Shown here piece by piece: positions 9,385-21,304 of a stretch of 64,000 nucleotides of DNA; positions within the stretch are counted from its first letter, which is position 1; each line of letters starts with the position of its first letter. Made by a program: the position numbers and the translations under genes. Below the pieces are notes generated by a model. It had not been told where the DNA came from and did not search any database. It saw only the letters and a list, made by a program, of their open reading frames with translations. Source of the stretch: Lumbricus terrestris (lineage: Eukaryota > Annelida > Clitellata > Crassiclitellata > Lumbricidae); assembly GCA_949752735.1 (NCBI GenBank), contig OX457042.1:38636195-38700194 (forward strand), read 5' to 3'.

Positions 9385-11754
9385 TCAGTTTAGTTGAACT
9401 CTGTCATCTACGGTTTGTGATCGTCAGTTTCTACAGATTATTGTGTTTGACCGAACTGAATGATGCTGAAGACATTTATCTGGATATAGATGAGGACAGT
9501 TCTTAATGAATGTGAAGAGTAATAATCTCTTGCTTGAAGACAGACTGATGCAGATTCAAAGGGTGAGGCCTGAGTTGTTACTGCTTTGAGACCCTTCTCT
9601 GTATATGTTTTGTAGGTTTTGAATTTTAAACCTATTACTCTGATATGTGAACGGTTTGGTTTGCCAGCGTCTGGTAACTGTGTGATTCTGTTCAGTTAAA
9701 GCATCATGTTCTTTTGGCTTATCATTGATAATTCTCATATTGTAGGGTAGCTACATCATAATCTGATCATGTGCTGTCAGATTCATCAAGTGACTGGAGA
9801 ATCAACTTTTTCTGTAGACATTTTTGGTGTGGGAAACACTTGAATACAGCAATGAGCAATGTTCAATATTATCAGCATGAAATATTAGAAGTGAGAAGTG
9901 GTGCTTCTTATTACTGGTAAATTTCAACCATAGACATGCTCGACGATTGCTCGTGAACAACCTGTCTTTCTGGGTGTTGACCTCGCTGCAGCATTTGGTG
10001 TGTGCCATGCTTTGATACTTCGTGCATTGCACACCAACCAGTGCTATAGAAGTTCTGCAGTTCTCATAAGATGTCTGCATGCTTCATATTTTAAATATGC
10101 TAATGGACAACAGGCGACTTGTTGAGGTCCCATTATACTATAGAAAAGACAGCATATGTATGTGCAATTGTGCATTAGTTGCAAGGTTGTGCTGGCATTG
10201 TTTGACATCTTCTGTAAATGTACTAAGTGGACCAATGGGGACCACGTGTGAGTATAAGGCTTTTTTGTAAAGCTGTCCTGGCCTGTTTTTTTTAAATCAT
10301 CAGCTGTGGCTTGATCCTAAGACTTTAGTTTTAAATTTGCAGACCAGGGGCGGCAGTAATGGGCTAGGTGTATCTCTTACTACCAGCGTAAATATGGTCT
10401 ACATCCGAATAACGATTTAAAACGGTAGTCATGGTTCAGGAATAAACCTTTATTCTGCGAATAAGGCTACTCCCATTCTGGGCCAGGTGTAAGTCTCTAC
10501 TCCCTAAGATGGTGTCGGTTTGTGACTCAAAACTCTCTGCATTCGACCACACTTTACATGTCAAAACGTGTTTAAAACATCTGCAATGAACTCGTATTCT
10601 TCGTTGATGGCAAACATTATATTGGCTTTTAATTTCGCTGTCATAAAATATAAAAATTTGGCTAAATACCCTAGGAAATTGCATTCGAAGTGCTGCTTCA
10701 TCGTAAGCATACCAAATCATGGGTCGCTTACCTAACGTAGCGACCCTTTTATCTGTTATAATTAGTTTATTCTAGCAACGGCTTGCATTTTGAACTCCAC
10801 AATAAATCAAACGCATGCCACGTGAAACTGGACACAGTGAACAGTTCGAGAAACCAACAAGAAATAACTCCTTTAAGAATTTTAATTCGGCAACCACTAG
10901 CTGAAACCGGTTACAGTTTCATCAGATGCTATCCCCACATCACCATTCTATTCTAAATCTTTTCACTTTCTCGCTATGTCATTTTCTTCCTATACCTTTG
11001 TAAATAACGTTCACTCACATAATTATTATTTGCTCTTATCAAGCCTCATAATTTGTTTATTTAGGCTATATTAGATATGCATCGTTTTGCTTTGCGGCCG
11101 TCTCTCTACTTGTTTACTGCTCGTCATAAACAACTGGATATAAATATAGTAAGTAGGCTATGCGCATGCGCGATACCCTAGAAATATGTAAACCACCGCT
11201 TTAGTCAGATGAATAGATAATCCAAGGTCTGCGCTTGCTCATGACTACCATACAAGAGTAAGACATATTCAAAGAATACGTATGTCCTCGAATAGCTTTT
11301 ACAACTAGCGTAAAATGCGCTATGTCCATGACTGTTTATTCTTTGCTGTTATCATGAACTAATGAAGTGGTGGTGTTTGTTATCCAATGGAAATTGCAAC
11401 TGATGGATATTTCATACAATGAATACCATTTGTTACTTTAGCTTTGCATTTTGTCAGGTTTTTTCGTTTTTGCAAAATGCAATTAGCATGTCAAATCCTG
11501 TATAATCTGCAAAATGACCATTGTTCAGTTCGTTAAGATTCAGAGTGAAATCTGTTTAAAAGCAGTTACTAATATTAGTTGTCATACATGTCTTTTATTT
11601 TAATGTTTAACAGCTTCATTCGATTAACACTGATCTGACTGTGACACACTGGTGTGTTTGGTTGAGCCTGCAGACAGGCAAGAGTTCAGAACTCTTTCAC
11701 TATCTAGATGTCATGATGAGTCTTTACTAACATGGAAAAGCTAGGAACACTTAA
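9385..11754. other. No gene recognised
   Basis: Sequence without a convincing reading frame; the short frames around 9556-10720 show no family resemblance and no splice context. It may include 3' UTR of the 9054-9384 exon. No clear terminal repeats are seen, though a 'caggggcggcag' at about 10346 resembles a hAT end without a partner. Confidence 0.5.
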
Positions 11755-11990
11755 TCTCTGTGCTTGAATCTTTGCATTGGCTACATGTTCAACAAAGGAT
11801 TTGTTTCATTTTTGGGCTTATAGTTTATAAACCATTGAACAGCCACAATACGCGAATTCAGTTCATATTCCCAAGACCTGTCATTATTCGATGGCCTTTC
11901 TCTGGTCAAACCTAAAGCTGGAACTGTTTTGAGGAACAAGCTTTTTCGTTGCTGCACTTAGATCTTTTGAACTCTCTTCAGTCTTCATGT
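11755..11990 (+). pseudogene. LINE reverse-transcriptase C-terminus remnant
   Basis: From 11763 one frame reads LESLHWLHVQQRICFIFGL followed by VYKPLN, matching the LHWLPVxxRIxFKxxxLxYKxLxG block near the C-terminus of CR1/L2-type LINE proteins. Stops and shifts follow. A (CTGT)n run at 12072-12101 lies just beyond. Confidence 0.55.
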
Positions 11991-12504
11991 ATCTGTCTGT
12001 TCAGCTCAGTTGCTTTTATGTCATTCATTCTCTACTTAAGGCTTGCTGTCTCAAATTACTTATCCTCCATAGGCTGTCTGCCTGTCTGTCTGTCTGCCTG
12101 TTGTCCATCTGTGTTATGAACTGTTCTCCAGATTACAGTGTGGTTTTGGTGTGTCATTGGCTGATGTCTTCTGCTTGCTTTCAACAACCAACACGATTCA
12201 AGTTTTAAATTATACGTCACAGCATGCAAAATTTTGAAGTATTTTCTGCTGTAGCAGAGATTTGAGTACCTCACATATTTTTTTGCTGTCCAGCATACCA
12301 GTTGGACCAGTGCAAACTCATATTGTAAGCATCACAGTTTTGATATTGTGAATTATTGAGGGACCTTGGCTATACAAATATTTGCACATGTCTATCCTTG
12401 CTTTGTCAACTGGGGTGATTCAGAACCTTCAGACGATAGGTTTCTCCCTCTGTCTTTACTACCATAGTTCATGCTTTTGTCTGTTCCTTAATTGCCTCCC
12501 GAAA

Positions 12505-12649
12505 GGGCACCTTTCCCCTTTCAGTTACTCTTCAATGCTTCAGCTAGGCTTATAGCCTGACTCCCTCACTTTGTGCTTGTCTCTACACATATACTTCAAA
12601 GCTTACATGCATTCATTACAAGATCTCTTTCTGGTCTCCAGATAACAGC
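12505..12649 (+). pseudogene. LINE remnant, part 1 (interrupted)
   Basis: From 12531 the frame reads FNASARLIA then a stop and LPHF, the LxxxxNAxARLIxGxPRF block of CR1/L2-type LINE proteins. The remnant is cut at 12652 by an inverted-repeat element and its downstream part reappears at 15518. Confidence 0.5.
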
Positions 12650-12861
12650 TTGGGGGTCGTCCATAAAGGACATCTGCAGAAAATGACCCACTTTGAACCC
12701 CTCCCCCTTGCCCACATTTGTCAGCATTTAGCCTCACCCCTCCACCCCATTTGTGGATGTCCAAACTTCTTAAATGTTAGCATCTGGATTATGTTAGAGA
12801 AGCTGATAATTAATGCATCCCTCTGGACGAAATTAGGCTGGCAGGACATGCACTTTAACAT

Positions 12862-12873
12862 GATTCCAATCTG

Positions 12874-12905
<32 letters not shown>
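12862..12905. repeat. (TA)n tract
   Basis: Simple TA repeat; the nested element 12906-15191 is inserted in it and the tract continues on the other side at 15192-15233. Confidence 0.95.
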
Positions 12906-12909
<4 letters not shown>

Positions 12910-15187
12910 GGTGTCCCTAAAAATATTTTGTTCGAAATCTTCCATGCAGTCCCCTTAAAAAGTTTCAATATGGTCCCATAATAGCACCTGTAAAATTTTA
13001 TGACACTACAAAAATATTTAGGGGTCCCCCAAGCCACCCAAACTTTACCCATATTGACTTAATTTGCACCTGATGTGTCCAACTTCTATAAATGCCTTTA
13101 GATCCCAACCCTTGATCCGATTATAACAAATTTAATACCATTGGAAAGATCTTAAACGGTAGAATTTACAAGTATCTAACTTTATCGGATACAATGGATA
13201 TTTTGGGCATAGTATTACGCTCCAAAAATGCAAAAATCGAGAAAAATTCGAGATTTTTGGACTTTCACAGTATCGTTGTACAAACAACTAATCACTGGGA
13301 GTAGTCATTACAAATGCTTGATAATGTAACAAGTCATGGTTTTAGCCCCTCCATACCTTCATCTGCTTCATGGTAAGAAATTCTTAGGAGATGAGGGGTT
13401 CAACCCTCTATTTTTTCCTAGGACCACACAGGGAAATCTTAATTGCACACCCCATGCAGCTACACACAAATCAACGTATGAACCGTTATTTTTTCACTAT
13501 TATCATTACTGATCTGCTTATTGTATACATCACTGCACAAATCTCAACTTGTTCTTCAGTTCTACGTTCTACATTTATAGCCTACATGTCAGCAAGATTG
13601 TCACGATTGCAGTTAGAAAACATGTGCCTATGTTTTTCAACAACTTATGCGAGAAATTGTCTCCGTTCTTCGTTATTGTTGAGCAAAAATATTTTATCAG
13701 AGCTGCGTCATGTTCGTTCAACACGGTCATTTACACAGACCAAGTTATGAAAAATCACACGTGGTCTTATACGATTGGCTATCTCGCCGCTCTTTCACTG
13801 AAAGATCGAGAAATCTGTCATTGAATCCAGTATATATAGTTCATGAAAAACGTTTATGAAGATATAACCCCATTATTCCACATGGACTAGACAATAACTG
13901 GAAGAACAGAGAGAATTGCTATCTCTTATATCTTAGGTATACCAGAATGATATAGCATCATTTACAGACTTGTCGTCTAGAGCATCATCGTCAGAATTAT
14001 AACTTTCGATTAATTCAATGAGAGCAGCGGCTACATGAGAAGACCGCCTGACTGTAGATGTCAACCACAAATCTGAGAATTTTTGGAGTTGGATACCCTG
14101 TAGTTCAGGGTCATCAACTGTATGTGTGATTCGTTTACATCATAAAGCAATTCGATCTATATTGGCTTGTCCATCCAACTCGCTCTGTGATGTGCATCAG
14201 GCTTGCGAACTGTTAGCGAATTGCTCAATCCATCTATGGAGCTGAGGAAATTCTTGATGCCATAATTCGAGGATGGCCACGCTGAAGCTGTTCAGTAATG
14301 AATTCCTATGATTTATTAGATGCAGACTGCAGTAGCATTAAATTTTGTCGAGGGCTTGGTTGACGGTGAACAAGATTGGAACATTCATCTTTAAATGGCT
14401 TGAAGAGCTTAATTACAGACCATTGATGGACAAACTTTACCAAGAACACAAAGAATCCACCAAGTAACAGGACTTGGGTAAAAGATTTCTGTGATGTCAA
14501 CAAGACGCTACGACTGATGGCTGATGTAGAAGGGTGCAAGGCACTGCAAGGTCTATTTAATATGCAGTTATTCAAGGCCGTTGTCTCAAAGCATTTGCCA
14601 ATAATTAATGCATCACACTGCCATGACTTCAAAAGATTCAAACTGCAACCGTTAATTCCTGTCCTGGTCCAGAGGTCAACTTTGGCACACCAAAATGTTA
14701 GCACTTCCATCAACTAGAGAAGAAATCAGACTGACAATCTGTTAACCTTATCCATATCCAATCCAGTGATGATTATAATTGTCATGTAGAGGTAGCAGCC
14801 TACAATCCCAGTGCACGACAGATTTACATCCTTGGTTTGCTCGAGAGCTTAACTGTCGTTCTTATGTTTGAAAAACCGCATTCACAAACACAATAAGGTT
14901 GCATGTTTGTAGATTTTAGTATTTCAGAGCAATATAATGGTATTAAGCAATACATAAGCATGCTAATGGGATCAAAGTGTGAAACTCCGAAATTTTGAAG
15001 CTCAGAGACGTCGTATGTATAATTTGTGACAACCTGCACAAATTGTATGAGCTTTGGGGACCTCTAAATATTTTTAAAATGTCATGAAATTTGGCAGGCA
15101 TTATCATAGGACCATAAGGAAACTTTTTGGAGGGACTGCATTTCAAGTTTCAAGAAAAATATTTTTCCTGTGCAATCGTGGGACACC

Positions 15188-15191
<4 letters not shown>
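12906..15191. mobile_element. TA-flanked inverted-repeat element, TIR TTAGGGTGTCCC
   Basis: The ends are inverted copies: TTAGGGTGTCCC at 12906 and GGGACACCCTAA at 15180-15191. Behind them both arms share AAATATTTT, TGCAGTCCC and AAAAAGTTTC blocks. TA lies on both sides, so the element sits in a (TA)n tract. TA duplication fits a Tc1/mariner-like or related element, but no catalytic domain is recognised. A decayed minus-strand reading frame (13480-14330) occupies the interior. Confidence 0.75.
13480..14330 (-). pseudogene. Decayed unrecognised reading frame inside nested element
   Basis: Read on the minus strand, about 14325 down to 13946 gives a nearly continuous frame with two stops: NSLLNSFSVAILELWHQEF, then LHRWIEQFANSSQA, then HTVDDPELQGIQLQKFSDLW, VRRSSHVAAALIELIESYNS and DDDALDDKSVNDAISFWYT. 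Further on, about 13800-13480, another frame gives GEIANRIRPRVIFHNLV and NNNEERRQFLA. The composition is protein-like. It may be the element's own transposition protein, but I do not recognise the family and cannot say whether one or two genes are involved. Confidence 0.4.

Positions 15192-15234
<43 letters not shown>
15192..15234. repeat. (TA)n tract
   Basis: TA repeat on the right side of the nested element; with 12862-12905 it forms the split target tract. Confidence 0.95.
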
Positions 15235-15237
<3 letters not shown>

Positions 15238-15517
15238 GTACAAGGCAGTGTATGGTAGTACACTGGGGCATAACATGAAGAAACTACTTTCAACAATGTA
15301 TAGTTTGGGAAGTCTGAAACATTAAATATTTATCTGACTGAAGTTTGTGATTAGTGTGTGAACAGGCTTTAAAATGGCACAGATAGTACTGAAATAGGTC
15401 TATTTACCAAGTTTATATGCGGACTTGTCACGACCCCTCCCCCCATGTCCGCATTTGTCTGTATTTGAATGACCCCCTCCCCCGTCATTGCGGACTTCCT
15501 TTATGGACGACCCCTTG

Positions 15518-15830
15518 AGAAATGGCTCTAAATACTTCTCAAACTATGTGAAAAAGCCGTAATCTGCATCTTCATCGCGCTCGATGTTTTCTACTGATCG
15601 TCTTAATCTTTTTGTTTTCAGAACTATGAATGCTCTTGCCAGAATTGGCGATTTGCTGGGGCTGGTCCCTCCATTTGGAATGGCCTTCCTCCATCACTAA
15701 GGGCGACTCATTTTTCCTCTTCAATCTCTCACTCTTTAAAGGCATTTCTTTTCCCCAGAGTTTCCGTGCTGAAGGCGCATCAGAATGGTCATTCTGCGAG
15801 AGACACTATATAAATCTGTAGATACGATAC
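15518..15830 (+). pseudogene. LINE remnant, part 2
   Basis: In shifted frames around 15600-15760 the sequence reads RLNLFVFRTMNALARI and FAGAGPSIWNGLPPSLRA with HSLKAFLF, which is the C-terminal FAxxGPxxWNSLPxxLR...FKxxLKTYLF block of CR1/L2-type LINEs. It continues the part at 12505-12649 once the insertion is removed. Confidence 0.65.
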
Positions 15831-16494
15831 GATTATCCAGATACAAAACTTTGTTGTGAAGACCATCCTTACTTAGTTCTGCTGGCAGTTGTTAAGAACA
15901 TGATGCTGTATGCATGGTCTAAAAATTGTGATGGTCAATTTGTAAAGTTTCAGTTTTTAATTACTTCGCTTGATGTTTAATTCTCACAAAATCAGTACTT
16001 TTCCCTGTAAAGATTCAAGCTAGTTTCTTATGAATTATGTGGTAAATTACTCCAAAATGATTGGCCACTACACTGGAAGTTTTTAATTGAAAACATGCAA
16101 GAAAATAACTTTGGCATGATATTTCTTAAAGTTTATAACTTGCTTCCATGATTTCCTATGGTCTTTATGTTGGTTAAATGTTACTGCCTCAGTGTCACTT
16201 TGTACTTCTTTTGTTCATTTGTTGTAGATCAGGGCACTGCATTGTTACTATAGAAATTTGCAAGTTTTCTTTAAAACCTTGTTGATCCAATACAAAAGAA
16301 GACTTAGATTCTTAGAAAGTAAATGCATTATTACAAAGGAGTTCTAAGCAGCAAATGGAAACCGTTGAGAATTTTGGATGTGTTAATGAATATCTTTGTA
16401 TGTAATCTTTTGTCTTGAGTTTCAGAATGCTACAATTAGTGTATTTTTTTAGAATATTCAGATTTAATTGCTGACCTTCTCATACACATCGTAT
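15831..16494. other. No feature recognised
   Basis: AT-rich sequence between two LINE remnants with no open frame or repeat that I can identify. Confidence 0.5.
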
Positions 16495-17945
16495 ATAACA
16501 TCATATATAACATTTTTTCGGCTATTGACAATGGAAAAGTCTGCCTTTCTGTATGTCTTGACATCAGTGCAGCTTTCGATACCGTAGACCATCAACTACT
16601 TCTTTCAAGACTCGCCAAAAGCTTCGGTGTCTCTGGTACTGCTTTAAACTGGTTAGCGTCTTATCTGGGTGACAGAAATCAGCAGGTGGGCATTGATATC
16701 GCTGGGTCTGAACCAGTGGTGTAGTCCTAAAAAATGAAGTGGGGGGACGCCTGGAAATTGAAGTGGGGGGACGCCTGGAAAATTGAAGTAGAAACTGTAG
16801 CAAAAAGTGCAATCTTGCAAGAATTTCGCAAAAAGTGGGGGGACGGCGTTCCCCCGCGTCCCCGCCCCACTACACCACTGGTCTGAACCCACTGTTTGCA
16901 CTGCTAGAGTTCCACAGGGATCTGTCCTTGGTCCTCTATAATTCACAGTCTTTACCTCCCCAATTCATCGCATAGCTAATCATTTTGGTGTCCAATTACA
17001 GCACTGACACTCAGCTCCATGTTGCTCTGTCACACACATATTCTGATCAGTCCGGTAAACTTAAACTTGAGGAGTGCCTTTCATCTTTGTATACCTGGTT
17101 CTGTTTTAACGGTTTGGCTATAAACCCAGACAAGTCTGAGGCAATTTTGTTCGGGTTACGCCAACGCCTGCGTTCTTTTCCTTCACTTTCCAGCATCGAC
17201 CTCGCAGGCTCCGCAGTACCATTATCAGATTCTGTTAAAACTCTTGGGACAGTACGCTTACTTTTCGGATGCATGTTACCAACCTTTGTAGATCTTGCTT
17301 TTATCACATCAGGGCAATACGCCACATTAGGTCGGCTCTGACTAAGGATATGTCGAAGACTTTAGCTTGCTCCCTTGTTTCCTCTCGCCTTGATTATGCT
17401 AATGCAATTTTTGTTGACATTTAAGACTATGAGGTACATAGGCTGCAACGCATCCAAAATTTCTTAGCTCGGGTTGTGCTGCGTGTCCCACTACGATCAA
17501 GTTCTTCAGTTTTACTTCATCAGCTGCATTGGCTTCCTGTCGAGTTCAGGATTAAATTTAAATTGGCCTGTTTAACCTACAAATCCCTCTCTACCGGAAC
17601 ACCTCCCTACCTTCAGTCACTGCTTACTCCTTACATTCCTCCTCGTTGCCTGCAATCATCAAGCATGGGTCTTTTAGCTGAGCCTTGATGCAGAACTGTT
17701 ATGGGCTCGCGTGCATTCCATGCCGCTGCTCCCAAAGAATGGAATCTACTTCCACTCTCTCTTCGCTGCTCAATTTCACTCCCTACCTTCAAAAAACGGC
17801 TCAAAACTCACTATTTCTCTTTGGCTTTCAAGCACATGGACCTATAACTGCATCTTCCTCTGGCGGCTGACTATCCGCGCCTCAGATTCACACTTTGGTG
17901 TGACCTTGCGCACGTAATAAATTTATGTAATAATAATAATAATAT
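16495..17945 (+). pseudogene. 5'-truncated LINE with (TAA)n tail
   Basis: Reading across shifts and stops: FSAIDNGKVCLSVCLDISA with AAFDTVDHQLLLSRL (about 16525-16620), LNWLASYLGDRNQQV, then after an insertion ARVPQGSVLGPL (about 16905), then from 17047 SLYTWFCFNGLAINPDKSEA, and from about 17460 FLARVVLRVPLRSSS with LHWLPVEFRIKFKLACLTYK, and finally AFHAAAPKEWNLLPLSLR. These are the RT palm, thumb and C-terminal blocks of a CR1/L2-type LINE. The 3' end is a (TAA)n run at 17918-17945. A hAT MITE (16714-16880) lies in the RT. Confidence 0.85.
16714..16880. mobile_element. hAT-type MITE, 167 bp, perfect 8 bp TSD
   Basis: The ends are CAGTGGTGTAGTCC and CCACTACACCACTG, inverted, and the flanks carry the same 8 bases GTCTGAAC (16706-16713 and 16881-16888). 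The 8 bp duplication and CAGTG...CACTG ends are typical of hAT. It contains two copies of 'gaagtggggggacgcctgga' and no coding capacity, and interrupts a LINE reverse transcriptase. Confidence 0.93.
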
Positions 17946-18177
17946 TGATAATAATTGTGTGGCAACTGAATACATAAAGGGGAAACGAACAAAAGGAAAA
18001 CTGCAACCGATGATGCTAGATTTGGAAAGCTGAAGGAAGAGGCCCAATATCGAAAGGAATGGCAGCATTGGGTATTTGAACCTGCTTCAGAGGCAGATAA
18101 CCAGAAGAAGTAATAATGATACTGTATTTTTTATTAACGAATTTTTATATAGCGCCCTCCATGGCATCCACCGACCT
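17946..18177. other. Spacer with LINE-like or array edge
   Basis: Short spacer between the LINE tail and the fold-back element; 'tttttatatagcgccctcc' at about 18143 resembles 'tttatatagcgcccctt' at about 37935, a small dispersed repeat. Confidence 0.4.
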
Positions 18178-18950
18178 ACACTTTGTTCGGATGAAAGTAG
18201 AACACAAAACAAAGTGTCATAACTCGGTCAAAACTTTTAGGATTTGGCTGAAATTTTAAACACAACAACAGTGACCATATTTACACAAGATACTAAAGCT
18301 GATTATAAATATTTGTGAGCTTTTCAAATTTATGAGCGTTTGAGATGCAGCACCGAAAAATGGAACTTCCCAACATGCAAAAGCTGAAAGGAAGTAAAAT
18401 TCAGCTATATATGGTGTTCAAAATGTCTTTTTTGTTCATGAACACAACCGTAGTGTGGTAGCTGTCCCGGGAGACACTCGGCTTCATACTCGCATCTGTG
18501 GCGGCTGTGGCCGCCTAGCAGTCGAGACTTCGATCCGAGTACATGTAGGCCTACTGGAGGAGCGTGTTTCCGTTCCTGTATTCTAGACATTGAATACAGG
18601 AACGCGTCTGATTGAAGAGTGGCAGCTGTTTTACCAGGTGATCATCGACCGTACCATCAAACAGTAGGCCTAGTGTCTACGGTTGTGGTTTTATGAGCGA
18701 AAAAGGACATTTTGAGCACCATATAGGGGCCTATAGCTGAATTTTGCTTTCTTTCAGCTTTTGCATTTTGGAAAGTTCCATTTTTCGGTGCTCATAAATT
18801 TTAAAAACTCGCGAATTTTTCTTTATCAGCTTTAGAATCTCGTGTAAATATGGTCACTATTGTTGTGCTTAAAATTTTAGCCAAATCCTAAAAGTTTTGA
18901 CCGAGTTACGACACTTTGTGTTGTGTTCTACTTTTCATCCGGACACAGTG
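18178..18950. mobile_element. Fold-back element, ~275 bp arms
   Basis: The arm 18178-18456 (tttgttcggatgaaagtaga, aactcggtcaaaacttttag, gaaaaatggaacttcc, gctgaaagga) is matched in reverse complement by 18680-18950, leaving a loop of about 220 bp. The loop has its own perfect 13 bp hairpin (18571-18583 with 18592-18604). No coding capacity is seen. The right end abuts the hAT element that starts at 18958. Confidence 0.8.
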
Positions 18951-18957
18951 CAAAACT

Positions 18958-21296
18958 CAGTGTTACCACTGAGGTTTCAGAAATAAACCCAGATTTCCTT
19001 CCGAAAACCCCCCAGAAAAACCCAGACTATTCATTGTAAGCTATTTTTAGACCCCTTTGTTCAAATTAAGCTGGTTTTTCGCTTGTTCGTAGGCTATGAG
19101 GGTTAACAAAATGTTCGTCAAAAGAGTCGAATAAAATGTAATTACAACTTTTAAAATATCAACTGTTAAAGTTGTCAGAGACTCGGCATCCAGAATGACA
19201 GTAAGCTTAATCAACATTCATGTGCTCATGCGCAGCGGATCGAGCCTACCAGAACACATATCACACATGGCTTAAGTTTACGAAGTTTTAAAGTTGTTCG
19301 GGGTTTCCAGCCACATATTCTTAACACATCAACAATCCAACGTTAATTTTACCACCTAGAAACTTAATACTCTGCAACAGCTAAGCTATATAATACCACT
19401 ATTATTATTATATTTGTTTAATGGTAACAAAAACTGATAGACACACCGCTATCAGGTACAAAAAGCAGTTTATCAAATACAATATAATACCTATAGAATG
19501 TCTTTAGCGGCTTTAGCCTTGACTGGTTGGATTTGTCTTTGGATGAGAGCACAATTTAAATGACATAAATTAAAAAAAGAATAATTCTATGCTTATATAG
19601 GTTACTATAGGTTAATGAGATTAGACTTTTTTAACATGATTAATGATGGTGCCTTCCTATATAAAACCCGAGAGATGTAATGTCTGTCATCTTTGGTTCG
19701 TAATACAAAGTTGTGAGGGCGTGGCCTTAATTAGTAGGGATGACCTGACCGACAATGTATAACAGTGGTTTTCAACCTTTTTCTAGTTGCGGAACCTTTT
19801 CAGAGCACTCATTTGCTCGCGGAACCCCTGTTCATTTCACCCGTCCAGTATTTCGAAAATTAAGCTTGCGCGAAGTTGTAGGTTGTAAAATGAGATGGTA
19901 TTTAGAGTTGCAGTCTTTACCTTATACCGCAGTGAAAACCGCACATTGTGTGCACTTCACGATGCAGTCTGCGATTGCAGATACATGCTTTACAACTCAA
20001 AAAATGTAGAAGCCCAGAACAAAAGGAACTGTCAAAGAACAACTGCATTTCTGCTGCTTTGCCAACAACTATAGGCCTATCCATACATCTGACAGATGGA
20101 CAGAATATTGAAAAATGAAAATAGCTTTTTTCTGGATCAATGCAATGGACAAATTCCGTTGTGTTAAGATATTCTTAATCAACTTTATTGCAAAATCTGT
20201 GCCTGATTTTAGGTCACTCTTGTTTTAGGAACATCCTGTTTTAAGACAATACTGGACGCATCTTAGAAACTTAGAGAGACACGTAGGCCGACACAGTCAC
20301 TAGGATTCATATTCGATAGAAAAACAAGCTTTTTTCAGATTGTCTCTAAACAATTTTGTTTTCAAAAGATAGTTTAGAGCCCGGGATTGCTCATCCTAGG
20401 GGTCCTGAATTTCTCTCGTTAGCCCCCTCACAATCTGCATGAGAAGTTTAACTACAGTTAAGCCTACTGGTTCTTCAAAGTGAACTGATCCAAAGAAGAA
20501 TTTATAAGACCTATAGCAAGTCGTTGGCTTGGCTATAGCCTAGTGCTAATTAAGTTGATTCTAATGAGAAGTAATTGCTAAGAATGGAGCGTCCGAATAG
20601 TTCTAAAACATAAAAAAAATTATTGTTTGTCTCAACGACAGTTGAAAATGTAGACCGCCTATAGATTCCCATTTGATGCATAATTTTTCCGAATAGCAAC
20701 CAATGAACAGATTCATTCATTGGATCATAATATGCTGTAGGCCTAAAACGACATAGGCCCTGTATGGAAAGCGACACATTCTCGTGAAAATGTTATTTGA
20801 GCTAGAAGGACTGAAAGCTCTGAAAGAATTATACTCTTTTCTAACATTTTGTGATTTCAGTTGGTGCTTAAAATTTTTTAATCGAACTGCCGCGGAACCC
20901 CTGGCCGGCGCCCACGGAACCCTTGGGTTCCGCGGAACCCCGGTTGAAAATCACTGATGTATAAACTATACATGTTACAGATGCTTAACAAGGGGAGAGG
21001 AGTGACCTGAATTATTTTGAGATGTCAAAATGGTTCATTTCTGTGCAGAGCTATTCAGGTTATAAATTATTTGTGAATTGACAACGTGAGATCTTGATTG
21101 TGGAGTTTAAAATTAAAATTAGTGGAAAAATTATGTATCACAACTATTTTACATTGAATTTCACAGAATATTCATGTGTTGTTAGTACAATAGCCAACTC
21201 ACCAAAATAAACCCAGATTTCGCCCCAAAAAACCAGAAACCCAGACGAAGGCAAAAAAACAGATCTAGTGGAAAAAACCCAGCTGTGGCATCACTG
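18958..21296. mobile_element. hAT-type element with nested hAT
   Basis: The ends CAGTGTTACCACTG and (reverse complement) CAGTGATGCCACAG are imperfect inverted repeats and the flanks carry an identical 8 bp GCAAAACT (18950-18957 and 21297-21304). Both arms share an 'ataaacccagatttc...aacccagac' block. No transposase frame is seen, so it is non-autonomous. It contains a second hAT at 19763-20956. Confidence 0.85.
19763..20956. mobile_element. Nested hAT-type element, 1194 bp
   Basis: The ends CAGTGGTTTTCAACC and GGTTGAAAATCACTG are inverted copies, followed inward by 'gcggaacc' blocks on both sides. The 8 bp ATGTATAA stands on both flanks (19755-19762 and 20957-20964). The interior has no transposase that I can read; the short frame near 19755-20009 crosses the terminus and is not a gene. 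Confidence 0.93.
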
Positions 21297-21304
21297 GCAA
21301 AACT

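Larger units (their letters stand above)
12653..15514. mobile_element. Inverted-repeat element with TTG duplication, TIR GGGGTCGTCCATAAAGGA
   Basis: The left end GGGGTCGTCCATAAAGGACA and the right end (reverse complement GGGGTCGTCCATAAAGGAAG) are inverted copies. The flanks carry TTG on both sides (12650-12652 and 15515-15517). The outer arms also share CCCCTCCCCC and 'cattTGtc' segments. Most of the interior is a second element (12906-15191). It interrupts a LINE remnant whose two halves lie at 12505 and 15518. I see no transposase in the outer parts. Superfamily not assigned; a 3 bp duplication would be compatible with PIF/Harbinger-like elements. Confidence 0.75.

Noticed and set aside
13391..13824. 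Plus-strand frames of 119 and 91 codons
   Set aside because: The minus strand of the same region gives more protein-like sequence; the plus frames look like shadows.
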